18,015 nucleotides of DNA from CAYONQ01 sp964405375 (GTDB taxonomy: Bacteria > Planctomycetota > Phycisphaerae > Sedimentisphaerales > Anaerobacaceae): NCBI GenBank assembly GCA_964405375.1, contig CAYONQ010000059.1, positions 1 through 18,015 of the forward strand, in the 5' to 3' direction. Position 1 is the first letter of the stretch. Each line of letters begins with the position of its first letter. Both the position numbers and the translations under genes were made by a program. Shown piece after piece: positions 6,881 to 14,807 of the stretch. The notes below the pieces were generated by a model. The model did no database searches and had not been told where the DNA came from. It saw only the letters and a list, made by a program, of their open reading frames with translations.

Positions 6881-8347
6881 TCAAGCACTTTTGTCCTTTG
6901 GCCTTCTTTTTTGGGCTGTCGTTTTGCGTTTCTCCGACCGTTTCTCCTCGGCGGTAGCTGCCTTTTTAACCGCTTTTTTAGAGGTTTTTTTGTCGTTTTT
7001 GGTTTTTTTCTTCCCCGACCCTGTCGGGGTTATCTTCGCCGACTCCAACAGCTTGGCAACACATTTATCCTCCCGCACCTGCAATCTGAACTGAGTCAGC
7101 GAGCCACTGCGCAGCATCTCTTCTCTCATCCTTTCGGGACGCTGTCCCCGCTGAATGGCCAACCGGGCAATATGGCCGTTAATCTCCTCTTCGCTGACCT
7201 CAATGCCCAGCTTCCCGGCAACCTTATCCATTATAAAGAATATCTTGAGTTGCTCTTTTGCCTGCTGCTCGCTGCCTGCCCGCAATTGTTCCATCTGCTC
7301 TTCGATTTGCTCACGGCCCAAACCTTGCATCGTCAGATTGCTGTATCGTCTTTGCAGTATCGTATCCGCCTGGTCGGCAACAACATCCACAGGCAGGTCG
7401 AAATCGGTTTTGTCGAGCAGATACCTGTAAATCTGCTCTGCCATTTCGGTCCGCAACTGCTGTTCCAACCTGCTCTGCAGCGTATCGCGAACTCGCTCTC
7501 GCAGCTCGTCCTTATCTTCGACGCCAAACCTTTTAAGGAAATCCTCATTCAGCGCTGCGGGGCGCAGCCACTTAATATCTCTGACAGCAATCCGGGCATC
7601 TACCTTTTTGCCGCGATATTCCTCTTTGAAATACGTCTTCGGCACCTCAACGCTTGTTTCTTTAACATCCCCGGCTTTAGCACCTATCAGAAGCTCATCG
7701 AGTTTTTCGATGGGTATCGCCCCGACAAAGCCGTTTTGTCTCACAAATATCTCGACGTTGTCAAGTTTCTCTTCTTCCTCGACGCCCTCGGCCTTCAAAA
7801 CCACATCGGCTACTATCTGGTCGTCAAGTTCAATCTCGCCGTCCTCTCGCGGCACCCACACACCCGACCATTTTTGCAATTGCTCAATCTCTTTATCGAT
7901 TTGCTCGTCTGTAACCTCCAGCTTCGTTTTACTTACCGCAATACCTTCCAGCATTGGCAAATCAAACTCGGGCCGAACCTCGATTTCAAAATCAAACTTC
8001 AGCGGGCCGGCGGCAGGCAGCTCTATATTCTCAAAATCAATATCCGGCTCTCGCAGGACGTCCAAATCGTTGTCCTTGACGGCTGAGTCACCGGCATCGG
8101 CCAGTAATTTTAGCTTGATTTGCTCTGTGGTCTCTTTGCCGAATCTCTTTTCCAGAAGCCGGCGCGGCGCCCTGCCCTTTCTAAAGCCCGGCACCATCGC
8201 CTCTTTGCGTAAACTTTCATACTGCTCGTCAGTAACTTCTTTTATCGTCTCTTCCGGTATCTCTACAGAAATCTTCTTCTTGCAGGGCCCTGCTTCTTCG
8301 ATTGTTACCGTATTCTTTGATGCTACTGATTGCTGCTCCTCAGCCAT
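6881..8347 (-). CDS. tig: Trigger factor, ribosome-associated chaperone, with long basic tail
   Basis: 488 residues against roughly 430 usually. The N-terminal ribosome-binding domain carries the signature GFRKGRAPRRLLEKRFG at 54-70. A divergent FKBP-like segment follows at about 150-250 (DNVEIFVRQNGFVGAIPIEKLDELLIG), then the helical C-terminal chaperone arms to about 440. The last 45 or so residues are lysine/arginine-rich and low in complexity (for example KKKTKNDKKTSKK), which accounts for the extra length. It helps nascent chains fold at the ribosome exit and here heads a tig-clpP-clpP cluster; clpX, the usual third member, is absent from the window. The start is well supported: TAGGAGAG about 6 bases before the ATG. 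Confidence 0.93.
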   Translation of the reverse strand: MAEEQQSVASKNTVTIEEAGPCKKKISVEIPEETIKEVTDEQYESLRKEAMVPGFRKGRAPRRLLEKRFGKETTEQIKLKLLADAGDSAVKDNDLDVLREPDIDFENIELPAAGPLKFDFEIEVRPEFDLPMLEGIAVSKTKLEVTDEQIDKEIEQLQKWSGVWVPREDGEIELDDQIVADVVLKAEGVEEEEKLDNVEIFVRQNGFVGAIPIEKLDELLIGAKAGDVKETSVEVPKTYFKEEYRGKKVDARIAVRDIKWLRPAALNEDFLKRFGVEDKDELRERVRDTLQSRLEQQLRTEMAEQIYRYLLDKTDFDLPVDVVADQADTILQRRYSNLTMQGLGREQIEEQMEQLRAGSEQQAKEQLKIFFIMDKVAGKLGIEVSEEEINGHIARLAIQRGQRPERMREEMLRSGSLTQFRLQVREDKCVAKLLESAKITPTGSGKKKTKNDKKTSKKAVKKAATAEEKRSEKRKTTAQKRRPKDKSA

Positions 8348-8385
8348 TTCACTCTCCTAAACGACCGTACTTTCGCTGCTCTAAT

Positions 8386-8414
8386 ATAATAAACAAAAAA
8401 GGCGTCAGGGTAAA
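8386..8414 (-). promoter_or_regulatory. Candidate promoter for the tig-clpP cluster
   Basis: Minus strand: -35 TTTACC (8414-8409), a 17-base spacer and -10 TATTAT (8391-8386). The matches are four of six and five of six. Transcription would begin near 8379, about 30 bases before the tig ATG at 8347. Read-through from the tRNA promoter upstream is also possible. Confidence 0.42.
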
Positions 8415-8591
8415 CAAATCAGGGCACCAAGCACTTTTATTAGCCCGCCATAAGCCACAGTCCATTCGGCAGTGCCCTTCCCTTAGCCAGGTCCTCGTAT
8501 TTTTCAATCCGACACCATTTTATAGTCCCGGACCCGAACGCATCGACGACCAACGCCAAACTACTGTTTAGCCGGTAACTCGCCGATACTA

Positions 8592-8626
8592 TAGCTTGTT
8601 GCTTGTTGTTAGTTGCTCGTTGTTCG
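8592..8626. repeat. Degenerate 7-base tandem repeat, five units
   Basis: Consecutive 7-mers read TAGCTTG, TTGCTTG, TTGTTAG, TTGCTCG and TTGTTCG, with consensus TTGYTYG. This is the main content of the tRNA-to-tig spacer (8348-8655), along with the tig promoter. No gene is credible there: the one open frame is a continuation of the tRNA. Confidence 0.7.
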
Positions 8627-8655
8627 CGGTCTAAGTCGCAACTACGAACCGTTAA

Positions 8656-8727
8656 AGCGGGTGATGGGACTTGAACCCACGACATCCACGTTGGCAACGT
8701 GACGCTCTACCACTGAGCTACACCCGC
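8656..8727 (-). tRNA. tRNA-Gly (anticodon GCC)
   Basis: The minus strand folds as a full cloverleaf. The acceptor stem GCGGGTG pairs with CACCCGC, and a U discriminator follows (complement of 8656). The D arm is TAGCTCAGTGGTAGAGC, the anticodon loop TTGCCAA has GCC at 8695-8693, and the T arm includes GGGTTCGAGTCCC. The 72 bases do not encode the terminal CCA, so it must be added by nucleotidyltransferase. Confidence 0.97.
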
Positions 8728-8743
8728 AATCACTATCGTTCAA

Positions 8744-8771
8744 AGTATAGGGGCTATTCTCCCTCTTGCAA
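8744..8771 (-). promoter_or_regulatory. Promoter of the tRNA-Gly gene
   Basis: Minus strand: -35 TTGCAA (8771-8766), a 16-base spacer and -10 TATACT (8749-8744). The predicted start falls about 8-10 bases before the mature 5' end of the tRNA, as expected for a short leader removed by RNase P. Confidence 0.6.
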
Positions 8772-8871
8772 GCGATTTTTTTGCAAAAGTCCGGCTTTTT
8801 ATACCTATATCGGCACAATCGCTGCCAAATAATAAGCCGTTAAAAGGAATGGGAAACGCCATAACAAGCAA

Positions 8872-8892
8872 CAGTTCGCCTGAATCGAACTG
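8872..8892. repeat. Perfect inverted repeat between tRNA-Gly and pcm
   Basis: CAGTTCG, a 7-base centre, then CGAACTG: seven perfect pairs. It lies in the divergent spacer 8728-8990, about 75 bases upstream of the likely pcm promoter. It could be an operator or simply a small hairpin. The spacer shows no other structure apart from the two promoters. Confidence 0.4.
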
Positions 8893-8932
8893 CGGACATT
8901 ATGAAAAAACCGCTCTTTCAGAAAGAATTGGC

Positions 8933-8963
8933 TTGTGGTTCGCCTTCATAGATATGGTAGAAT
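8933..8963 (+). promoter_or_regulatory. Candidate extended -10 promoter for pcm
   Basis: TGGTAGAAT (8955-8963) is an extended -10 with a good TAGAAT hexamer. A weak -35 (TTGTGG, 8933-8938) is 19 bases upstream. Transcription would start near 8970, just before the candidate translation starts. Confidence 0.35.
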
Positions 8964-9035
8964 GTTGCTTGGCTGACAGTTAGGAAATAATTGGAAATCT
9001 CCGTAGTCCGAAGGACTCTGCGAGGACACCTAAAG

Positions 9036-9914
9036 GTGGAAAATCAAAAATTGAAAACTGTAGCGCTTTCGTTTCTGCTATTAGCTCTTGTATTGTCCCT
9101 AACTTTTTTCACGGCCGGCAATTTAACAAGACCAGAGGTTACTTTCACCTCGGAAAACGGACAGGCCGATGCGAATCAAACACCTGCTGACGCAAACGAG
9201 GGCTGCGAGCAGAAACAAAAAATGCCAAAAGATAAGGAAGTGCCCCGGCCGCAGCATAAACATCCGGCCTTCAGTCAGCGCATCGAAGAGCGAGCGGCTA
9301 TGGTCAAATGGCAAATCGAGGGACGGGAAATCAGCGACCCCAATGTTCTGACGTCACTTCGCACTGTGCCGCGGCACGCCTTTGTCCGGCCAACTGACTC
9401 ACGGCGGGCCTACCGTGACCAGCCATTATCGATAGGTCTGGGCCAAACCATAAGCCAGCCATATATAGTTGCCTATATGACCGAGGCCTTAAAGCTCGGG
9501 CTCAACTGCAAAGTCCTCGAAGTCGGCACCGGCTCAGGATATCAGGCAGCGGTCTGTGCCGAGATTACACGAGAGGTTTACACAATCGAGATTCTCGAAG
9601 AGCTTGCCGAATCCGCCAAACAGCGGCTAAAGGAGCTTGGCTACGGCAACGTATTCGTCAAGGCCGCCGACGGCTATTTCGGCTGGGCTGAAGAGGGGCC
9701 GTTCGATGCAATCATAGTAACCTGTGCAGCAGGATTTGTGCCGCCTCCGTTGATTGAACAGCTAAAACCCGACGGCAAAATGATTCTGCCGCTCGGAAGT
9801 CCCTTCGGCGCCCAAACGCTTGTGCTGGTTACGAAAGACGATAAAGGCGTGGTGCGCAGCAGACGCCTCCTGCCTGTGCGATTTGTCCCTATGCTCGGGC
9901 GCGTAAGAAACTAA
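9036..9914 (+). CDS. pcm: Protein-L-isoaspartate O-methyltransferase, exported form
   Basis: Repairs damaged isoaspartyl residues by AdoMet-dependent methylation. Family motifs in order: VPRHAFVRP, QPLSIGLGQTISQPYIVAYMTE (the substrate/catalytic loop), KVLEVGTGSGYQAAV (AdoMet site), PFDAIIVTCAA and the C-terminal VRFVPMLG. In front of the domain are a hydrophobic signal segment (VALSFLLLALVLSLTFF) and about 50 polar, low-complexity residues, so the enzyme is probably periplasmic or membrane-tethered; ordinary Pcm is cytosolic and about 210 residues. The start is uncertain. GTG 9036 (used here; AGGA upstream, compact signal peptide), TTG 8991 (TAGGA, 6 bases away) and TTG 9051 are all in frame. 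A 7-base-period repeat covers this start region. Confidence 0.9.
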   Translation: MENQKLKTVALSFLLLALVLSLTFFTAGNLTRPEVTFTSENGQADANQTPADANEGCEQKQKMPKDKEVPRPQHKHPAFSQRIEERAAMVKWQIEGREISDPNVLTSLRTVPRHAFVRPTDSRRAYRDQPLSIGLGQTISQPYIVAYMTEALKLGLNCKVLEVGTGSGYQAAVCAEITREVYTIEILEELAESAKQRLKELGYGNVFVKAADGYFGWAEEGPFDAIIVTCAAGFVPPPLIEQLKPDGKMILPLGSPFGAQTLVLVTKDDKGVVRSRRLLPVRFVPMLGRVRN

Positions 9915-9997
9915 AAACGGAAAACGCAAAACCATAGTGTAAAATCCAAAAGTTTTAAACTTTGAACTATGGTTCTCAGTTTTTAGCTTTTAGTTTT
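9907..9997. repeat. Long imperfect inverted repeat built on a 7-base period, pcm end to next gene
   Basis: The arms 9907-9938 and 9966-9997 are 32 bases each. Reverse-complemented, they align without gaps at 25 of 32 positions; the inner nine pairs (AACCATAGT with ACTATGGTT) are perfect. The loop is 27 bases. Both arms also show a 7-base rhythm (AAACTAA, AAACGGA, AAACGCA, AAACCAT on the left; TTTTAGC, TTTTAGT, TTTACAG on the right). It begins in the last codons of pcm and ends 11 bases before the next ATG. It may act as a terminator or mRNA stabiliser, although there is no T-run directly after the inner stem. Confidence 0.6.
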
Positions 9998-10008
9998 ACA
10001 GTTATATT

Positions 10009-12423
10009 ATGATTATCTCAATCGCTATCTTTTTCATATCCGCAGCGGCACTCGGATTAGAGCTTGTTCTGGTGCGGGCATTGTCTATCGGCCACTGGCA
10101 TCATCTTTCTTTTCTGGTCATCAGCACGGCGATGCTCGGCTTCGGGGCAGGCGGAACCGTTGTCACCGTCTTCTCAAAACCGCTTACAACCCATCACAGA
10201 AAAATACTGTGGTGCTTCGCTTTCGGGATGGCTGTCGCAGTGCCGCTTGTTGTCCGGCTATGTCAGAAGGTCCCGCTCGATGAGCTGCAGCTGATATGGG
10301 ACAGCCGGCAAATACTTTATCTTTCTGCGTATTATCTGCTGTTTTTCATTCCATTTTTCTGTGCCGGGCTGTGCGTGGCCTTAGCATTTACCGTTTACGC
10401 CGATAAAGCACACCGCTTATACTTTTACAATATGACCGGCTCCGGTCTGTCGGTGGCAGCAGTTGTCGCCCTGATGTACGGCAACTGTCCACAGACGCTG
10501 CTTTTGGTAATCAGCGGGTTTGCATTTATTGCAGCACTGATTTTGGCGATGCTAATTTCCCGCAGGTGGGTCGCAGTAACTTTGCTGTGCGCCGCAGTGT
10601 GCCTTTGGGGCTTCAGTGCCGCCGGGCCGTTCGCCCTTGAGATTGAAATCTCCGAAAACAAATCATTGGTTTATTATAATGCCCTGCCGGACTCCAAAAC
10701 CATCGCTGTCCGTTACAGCCCATTAGCCCGGCTGGACTGCATCCAGGCCCCCGCCATTCGATACTTCCCCGGCCTGAGCTTAACATACAAAGGTCGATTA
10801 CCGAAGCAGATACTGCTCATCAGCGATGCTGACGGCATTTCAGCAGTCAATCACTTTGAGCAGCTCAGCGATTTGGACTGCTACGACCATACAACGTCAG
10901 CATTGCCCTATCATTTACTCGACAAACCCGATGTCTGTATCATCGGCGCCGGCGGCGGCTCCGACGTCGCCCAGGCCCTGGTCTGCGGCGCCCGCAAGGT
11001 TACCGCCATAGAGATGAATTCACAAATAATAGATATGGTTCGCAACAAGCTCGATGAATTTGCATCCGGCCTATACAACCGCGCCGATGTCGAGGTCGTC
11101 GCCGCTGAAGGCCGAAGCCACCTGCAAACAACCCGTAAGCCCTATGACGTTATCAACATCTCATTGCTCGATTCGTTCAGCGCCTCTGCTGCGGGACTCT
11201 ACGCCCTTAATGAAAGTCATCTATACACCGTTGAGGCCGTCGAGCAGGCCCTTCGCCGATTGCATCCGACGGGGCTATTAAGTATCACTCGAATACTAAA
11301 GACCCCTCCGAGAGATGCCCTCAAGATGCTCGCAACGGTAACCGAGGCACTTCGCCGCCGGGGCGTTGCCGACCCGGCCGGCCAGATTATTATGATTCGA
11401 AGCTGGGCAACCGCCACGATTGCCGTCTGTCCGCTGCCCATTTCAGATTCACAAATCGAAGCCGTCCGCAGGTTCGCACAGGAACGCTCTTTCGACCTCG
11501 TGCATATACCGGGTATCAAGCCGGAAGATGCGAACCGATTTCACGTACTCGAGCAGCCCTTCTATTACGAAAACGCCCGGCGGATTTTATCAGCCGACTA
11601 TGAGACCTTCTACCGTAATTATGCCTATAACATCCGTCCCGCCACCGACGACAGGCCCTACTTTTTCGATTTTTTCAAGTGGGATGCGCTGCCCCTTATG
11701 ATTCGCACAATGCCCCGCCGGTGGCTGCCCTTTTCCGAATGGGGCTATCTGGTCCTGGCGGCAACACTGCTGCAGGCCGTCTGCGCCAGCGGGTTGTTTA
11801 TTCTGCTGCCTCTGTTTATCGCAAAGCCAATCAAGGCGGTCCGGTCTCGAAAACTCCCCGCGCTTATTTATTTTCTTTTGCTGGGGCTGTGCTATATGTT
11901 TCTGGAAATGGGCTTTATTCAGAAGATGACACTGTTGATAGGCCATCCCGTATTCGGTGTCGCTGTAACGCTGCTGGGATTTCTGGTCTTTTCCGGCTGC
12001 GGCTCGCTGGTGTCAGGGCGTATCTCACTGCCCCCATCACGGCTTATATTGACAGCGGCACTGGCCATAATCATTATCGGCGTGATTGAAATAGCCGTTA
12101 TGGCATTTTTGTTTGATTGGCTGGTGGGCTTTTCTCGGCCGGTGCGAATACTGCTGGGTCTGGCGGCCATAGCGCCTCTGGCATTTTTTATGGGAATACC
12201 GTTCCCAACGGCCCTTAGGCAGCTTCACGCCCACCTGCGGCCGCTTGTCCCCTGGGCCTGGGGCGTTAACGGTTTTGCCTCCGTAACGGGGGCTGTTTTG
12301 GGCACCTTTTTAGCTATTTCGGTGGGCTTTACAATCTTGACACTGACGGCCTTAGCAGGTTATCTTTCAGCAGGTATAATCGCAAAGCAAATATGCAGTC
12401 AGGAGAACCCTTATGAACAGTAA
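10009..12423 (+). CDS. Large membrane protein with a spermidine-synthase-like domain
   Basis: 804 residues. Residues 1-210 hold about six membrane segments, starting IISIAIFFISAAALGLELVL. Residues about 220-540 are a Rossmann-type domain like spermidine synthase, with the nucleotide loop GAGGGSD at 313-319 and a following acidic strand end (VTAIEMN). Residues about 575-795 hold another six or so membrane segments. True aminopropyltransferases have D-x-x-D-P in the catalytic loop; the matching place here reads S385-L-L-D388-S, so the catalytic base appears to be lost. This suggests it is not a polyamine-making enzyme but a membrane protein of the broad 'fused MFS/spermidine synthase' kind, of unknown substrate. 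No Shine-Dalgarno sequence precedes the ATG. It overlaps the GH51 gene by 11 bases. Confidence 0.8.
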   Translation: MIISIAIFFISAAALGLELVLVRALSIGHWHHLSFLVISTAMLGFGAGGTVVTVFSKPLTTHHRKILWCFAFGMAVAVPLVVRLCQKVPLDELQLIWDSRQILYLSAYYLLFFIPFFCAGLCVALAFTVYADKAHRLYFYNMTGSGLSVAAVVALMYGNCPQTLLLVISGFAFIAALILAMLISRRWVAVTLLCAAVCLWGFSAAGPFALEIEISENKSLVYYNALPDSKTIAVRYSPLARLDCIQAPAIRYFPGLSLTYKGRLPKQILLISDADGISAVNHFEQLSDLDCYDHTTSALPYHLLDKPDVCIIGAGGGSDVAQALVCGARKVTAIEMNSQIIDMVRNKLDEFASGLYNRADVEVVAAEGRSHLQTTRKPYDVINISLLDSFSASAAGLYALNESHLYTVEAVEQALRRLHPTGLLSITRILKTPPRDALKMLATVTEALRRRGVADPAGQIIMIRSWATATIAVCPLPISDSQIEAVRRFAQERSFDLVHIPGIKPEDANRFHVLEQPFYYENARRILSADYETFYRNYAYNIRPATDDRPYFFDFFKWDALPLMIRTMPRRWLPFSEWGYLVLAATLLQAVCASGLFILLPLFIAKPIKAVRSRKLPALIYFLLLGLCYMFLEMGFIQKMTLLIGHPVFGVAVTLLGFLVFSGCGSLVSGRISLPPSRLILTAALAIIIIGVIEIAVMAFLFDWLVGFSRPVRILLGLAAIAPLAFFMGIPFPTALRQLHAHLRPLVPWAWGVNGFASVTGAVLGTFLAISVGFTILTLTALAGYLSAGIIAKQICSQENPYEQ

Positions 12424-14479
12424 AAATACAATTAGCGCATCCGTTCTGGTAATCGCCCTCATTTTTATTCCGGCGGCGGTAAATGCAACAGCAGACGAGC
12501 TGCAGGGTGAGATTGTAGTCCGGCCATCCGAGAGAGTCGGCAAAATAAACCCTGATATTTACGGGCTCTTTATGGCCAATACGTTTCACCACTTTGACCA
12601 GGGCATCTGGGCCGAAATGCTAAGAGGCAGAAAATTCGCCGAAGACGACGGCGAGCCCGGTGAAGAAAACTACGGAGTCGTCAAACCCTGGTTTGCAATC
12701 GGGAGAAATGAAAAAACATACTTCGCCCACGACAATACGATTTATTATTCCGGCACTCAATCTCAAAAAATCATAAGCGAAGACCCCGCCAACCGGCGCA
12801 CCGGAATCGGCCAGGAACAACTGTATTTCGACAAGAAAAAAAGCTATAACGTCAGAGTTAATCTGAGACAAAAAGATATTACCGCCCCTGTTATTATTGC
12901 TCTGGAAGGCGAGAATAAAGTTTATGCTAAAAAAGAAATCACTATCACCGGGCCGGACTGGCAGCGGTTCACTTTCACGCTAAAGCCGGACCAAACAGAC
13001 AAAAACGGCAAATTCACCATAACATTCCCCGGCAGCGGCACATTGTGGGTCGGGACCGCCTCGGTTATGGCCGATGACAACATCGCCGGTTTTAGAAAGG
13101 ACGTCTCCAAAGCGATGAAGGCCCTTAAGCCACCCATTATAAGGTGGCCCGGCGGCTGTAATGTCGATTGCCATCGATGGCAGGACGGCATAGGTGACCC
13201 GGACAAACGCCCTGCCGAATTTAATTTCGCTTTCCCCACAACAAATCAGTGGATAACAAACGACGCCGGCACAGACGAATTCATCGAGCTTTGTCGGTTT
13301 ACCGGCGCAAAACCATGCATCGTCGTCAACGCCGGGGATGGCACCGCCGAAGAAGCGGCCAACTGGGTCGAATACTGCAACGGCTCACCCGACACAAAGT
13401 TCGGAAAGCTGCGCGCACAAAACGGCCATCCCGAGCCCTACAATGTAAAAATATGGGGACTTGGAAACGAGCTGTTCGGCAACTGGGAGCCAGGCCACGT
13501 TGACGAAGAAACCTACGCCAGAAAGTGCGTCGAATTCGGCAGGGCTATGCGGGGCGTTGACAAAGACATAAAGTTTGTCGCCTGCGGCGGCAGATACTGG
13601 AAATACCCCCGCTGGAACCAGGCGCTTTTCAAAATCGCCGGCGAATACGTCGATTACCTCTCGCTTCATTCCTACGCCAAAAAATACAGAAACACACTTA
13701 AAAAAGAAGACCTCAAAGACCCCAAGTTCGCAGAAGAGCTCTACTACTATCTCGCATCATCACCATACGGCGTCGAGGAGCAAATCATCGAGACAGATAA
13801 GGAAATAAGACAAGCTCTGCCGGACAGGCCGGATCTCACCATCGCATTCGATGAATGGAACGCCTTTTACTACCGCTTTGGCCCATTCGAGGAAATCGAC
13901 TTCGCCCAGAGAGATGCTATTTACGCAGCCGGTATGTTCCACGCATTCAGACGCCGGCATAAGGCGACGGCTATGGCAAATATATGGGGGCCGATAAACG
14001 CCAACGGAATGATACGGGTCAACCCTGCCGGTATGTTCTTTAATCCTCAATATCTTGTCTTCAAGATGTATGCAGACCGCTCAGGGCCGACGCTGCTCAA
14101 ATCCGGCGTAAAATGCGGCAGCTTCCCCGCACCGGAATACGAAAGAGGCCGACCGCAGGCGATAGGCCGTATCCCCTATCTCGATGTCTCAGCCACAATG
14201 AGCGAGGATGGGAAAACTGTTTACGTGGCGGTCATTAATCTGCACGCAGACAAAAATGTCAAGACCACTGTTTCGCTCGACAAGTGGAATTTCTCTCCGG
14301 AAGTAAAATTCGCAGAACTCTATGATGATGACTATATGACTGAGAACACCTTTGAGAATCCTAACCGGCTGGTTATAAAAGAAGATGTATTAAATGACAT
14401 AACCAATCCTTTCAGCTATAACTTCAAGCCGCACTCGGTAACGATTATGGAATTCCGGAAGAAAATGACACGCCTCTAA
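12413..14479 (+). CDS. Secreted alpha-L-arabinofuranosidase, family GH51
   Basis: 688 residues. A signal peptide (SVLVIALIFIPAAVNA, cut near residue 25) sends it out of the cytoplasm. Residues about 33-230 are the N-terminal beta-rich part, with the family opening INPDIYGLFM and a carbohydrate-binding-like sandwich. The (beta/alpha)8 barrel follows: IRWPGGCNVDCHRW, the acid/base E353 in WGLGNELFG, SLHSYAKK, and the nucleophile E481 in IAFDEWN. The C-terminal beta domain ends with HSVTIMEFRK. Both catalytic glutamates are present, so it should release L-arabinofuranose from arabinan or arabinoxylan. The ATG has a strong AGGAGA 7 bases upstream, inside the end of the previous gene. No other sugar-utilisation gene lies nearby. 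Confidence 0.92.
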   Translation: MNSKNTISASVLVIALIFIPAAVNATADELQGEIVVRPSERVGKINPDIYGLFMANTFHHFDQGIWAEMLRGRKFAEDDGEPGEENYGVVKPWFAIGRNEKTYFAHDNTIYYSGTQSQKIISEDPANRRTGIGQEQLYFDKKKSYNVRVNLRQKDITAPVIIALEGENKVYAKKEITITGPDWQRFTFTLKPDQTDKNGKFTITFPGSGTLWVGTASVMADDNIAGFRKDVSKAMKALKPPIIRWPGGCNVDCHRWQDGIGDPDKRPAEFNFAFPTTNQWITNDAGTDEFIELCRFTGAKPCIVVNAGDGTAEEAANWVEYCNGSPDTKFGKLRAQNGHPEPYNVKIWGLGNELFGNWEPGHVDEETYARKCVEFGRAMRGVDKDIKFVACGGRYWKYPRWNQALFKIAGEYVDYLSLHSYAKKYRNTLKKEDLKDPKFAEELYYYLASSPYGVEEQIIETDKEIRQALPDRPDLTIAFDEWNAFYYRFGPFEEIDFAQRDAIYAAGMFHAFRRRHKATAMANIWGPINANGMIRVNPAGMFFNPQYLVFKMYADRSGPTLLKSGVKCGSFPAPEYERGRPQAIGRIPYLDVSATMSEDGKTVYVAVINLHADKNVKTTVSLDKWNFSPEVKFAELYDDDYMTENTFENPNRLVIKEDVLNDITNPFSYNFKPHSVTIMEFRKKMTRL

Positions 14480-14807
14480 AACAATGCTAGGGCAAGACAT
14501 TCAAGAGCAGAATAAAACACAGACGAATTTATCTGCCTATAAGGCAGCCTTCGAATACCGCAGCGGTTGTATTGTAGAGCGTAAAGCGTAGAGCATGTAG
14601 CGAATAGAAAAATTACTAAACGCTATCCGCTGTAACTATCCGCTATTTTTCCCTTTGCCGGCAAGTGCGGGAGTGGGTATTGCCTACTCTGTCACCTCGA
14701 GCGCAGTCGAGAGGTCTATTTAAAATGTCATTGCGAACGCAGTGAAGCAATCTCAATCAAATTATCAATAATCAATAATCAATTGAAAGGCGGCAAGTGC
14801 GGGCGCC
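14480..14807. repeat. Gene-free strip with palindromic and 7-base-period repeats
   Basis: No credible gene. Contents in order: a 7-base tandem run at 14574-14601 (GTAGAGC, GTAAAGC, GTAGAGC, ATGTAGC); two adjacent imperfect palindromes of a dispersed type, 14690-14717 (CCTCGA, then TCGAGAGG) and 14726-14754 (ATTGC, then GCAAT), which share the frame TGTCA...CGCAGT.GA; three near-identical 7-mers ATCAATA at 14764-14784; and a 13-base direct repeat CGGCAAGTGCGGG near 14660 and 14791. A small hairpin CTGCC-TATAA-GGCAG near 14533 has no T-run, so it is not a convincing terminator for the GH51 gene. Confidence 0.6.

Noticed and set aside
6911..8086. 391-residue plus-strand open frame opposite tig
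   Set aside because: It is the antisense shadow of trigger factor, whose motifs and ribosome site are unambiguous.
8592..8626. CRISPR-like array
   Set aside because: Units are 7 bases with no spacers, and no cas genes lie in the window.
8440..8697. 85-residue minus-strand open frame through the tRNA-Gly
   Set aside because: Its first third is a translation of the tRNA itself (WMSWVQVPSPA pattern), and the rest is the 7-base repeat spacer. No ribosome site.
8849..8983. 44-codon plus-strand frame upstream of pcm (ends FIDMVECCLADS)
   Set aside because: It looks somewhat protein-like and ends at the pcm ribosome site. But AAAAGG lies directly against the ATG, the frame is also open far upstream without a start, and it covers the likely pcm promoter. 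Not enough to call.
11590..12234. Minus-strand open frames inside the membrane protein gene
   Set aside because: Shadows of the transmembrane coding sequence; their composition mirrors the sense gene.
14526..14550. Intrinsic terminator after the GH51 gene (CTGCC-TATAA-GGCAG)
   Set aside because: Only five stem pairs and no following T-run.
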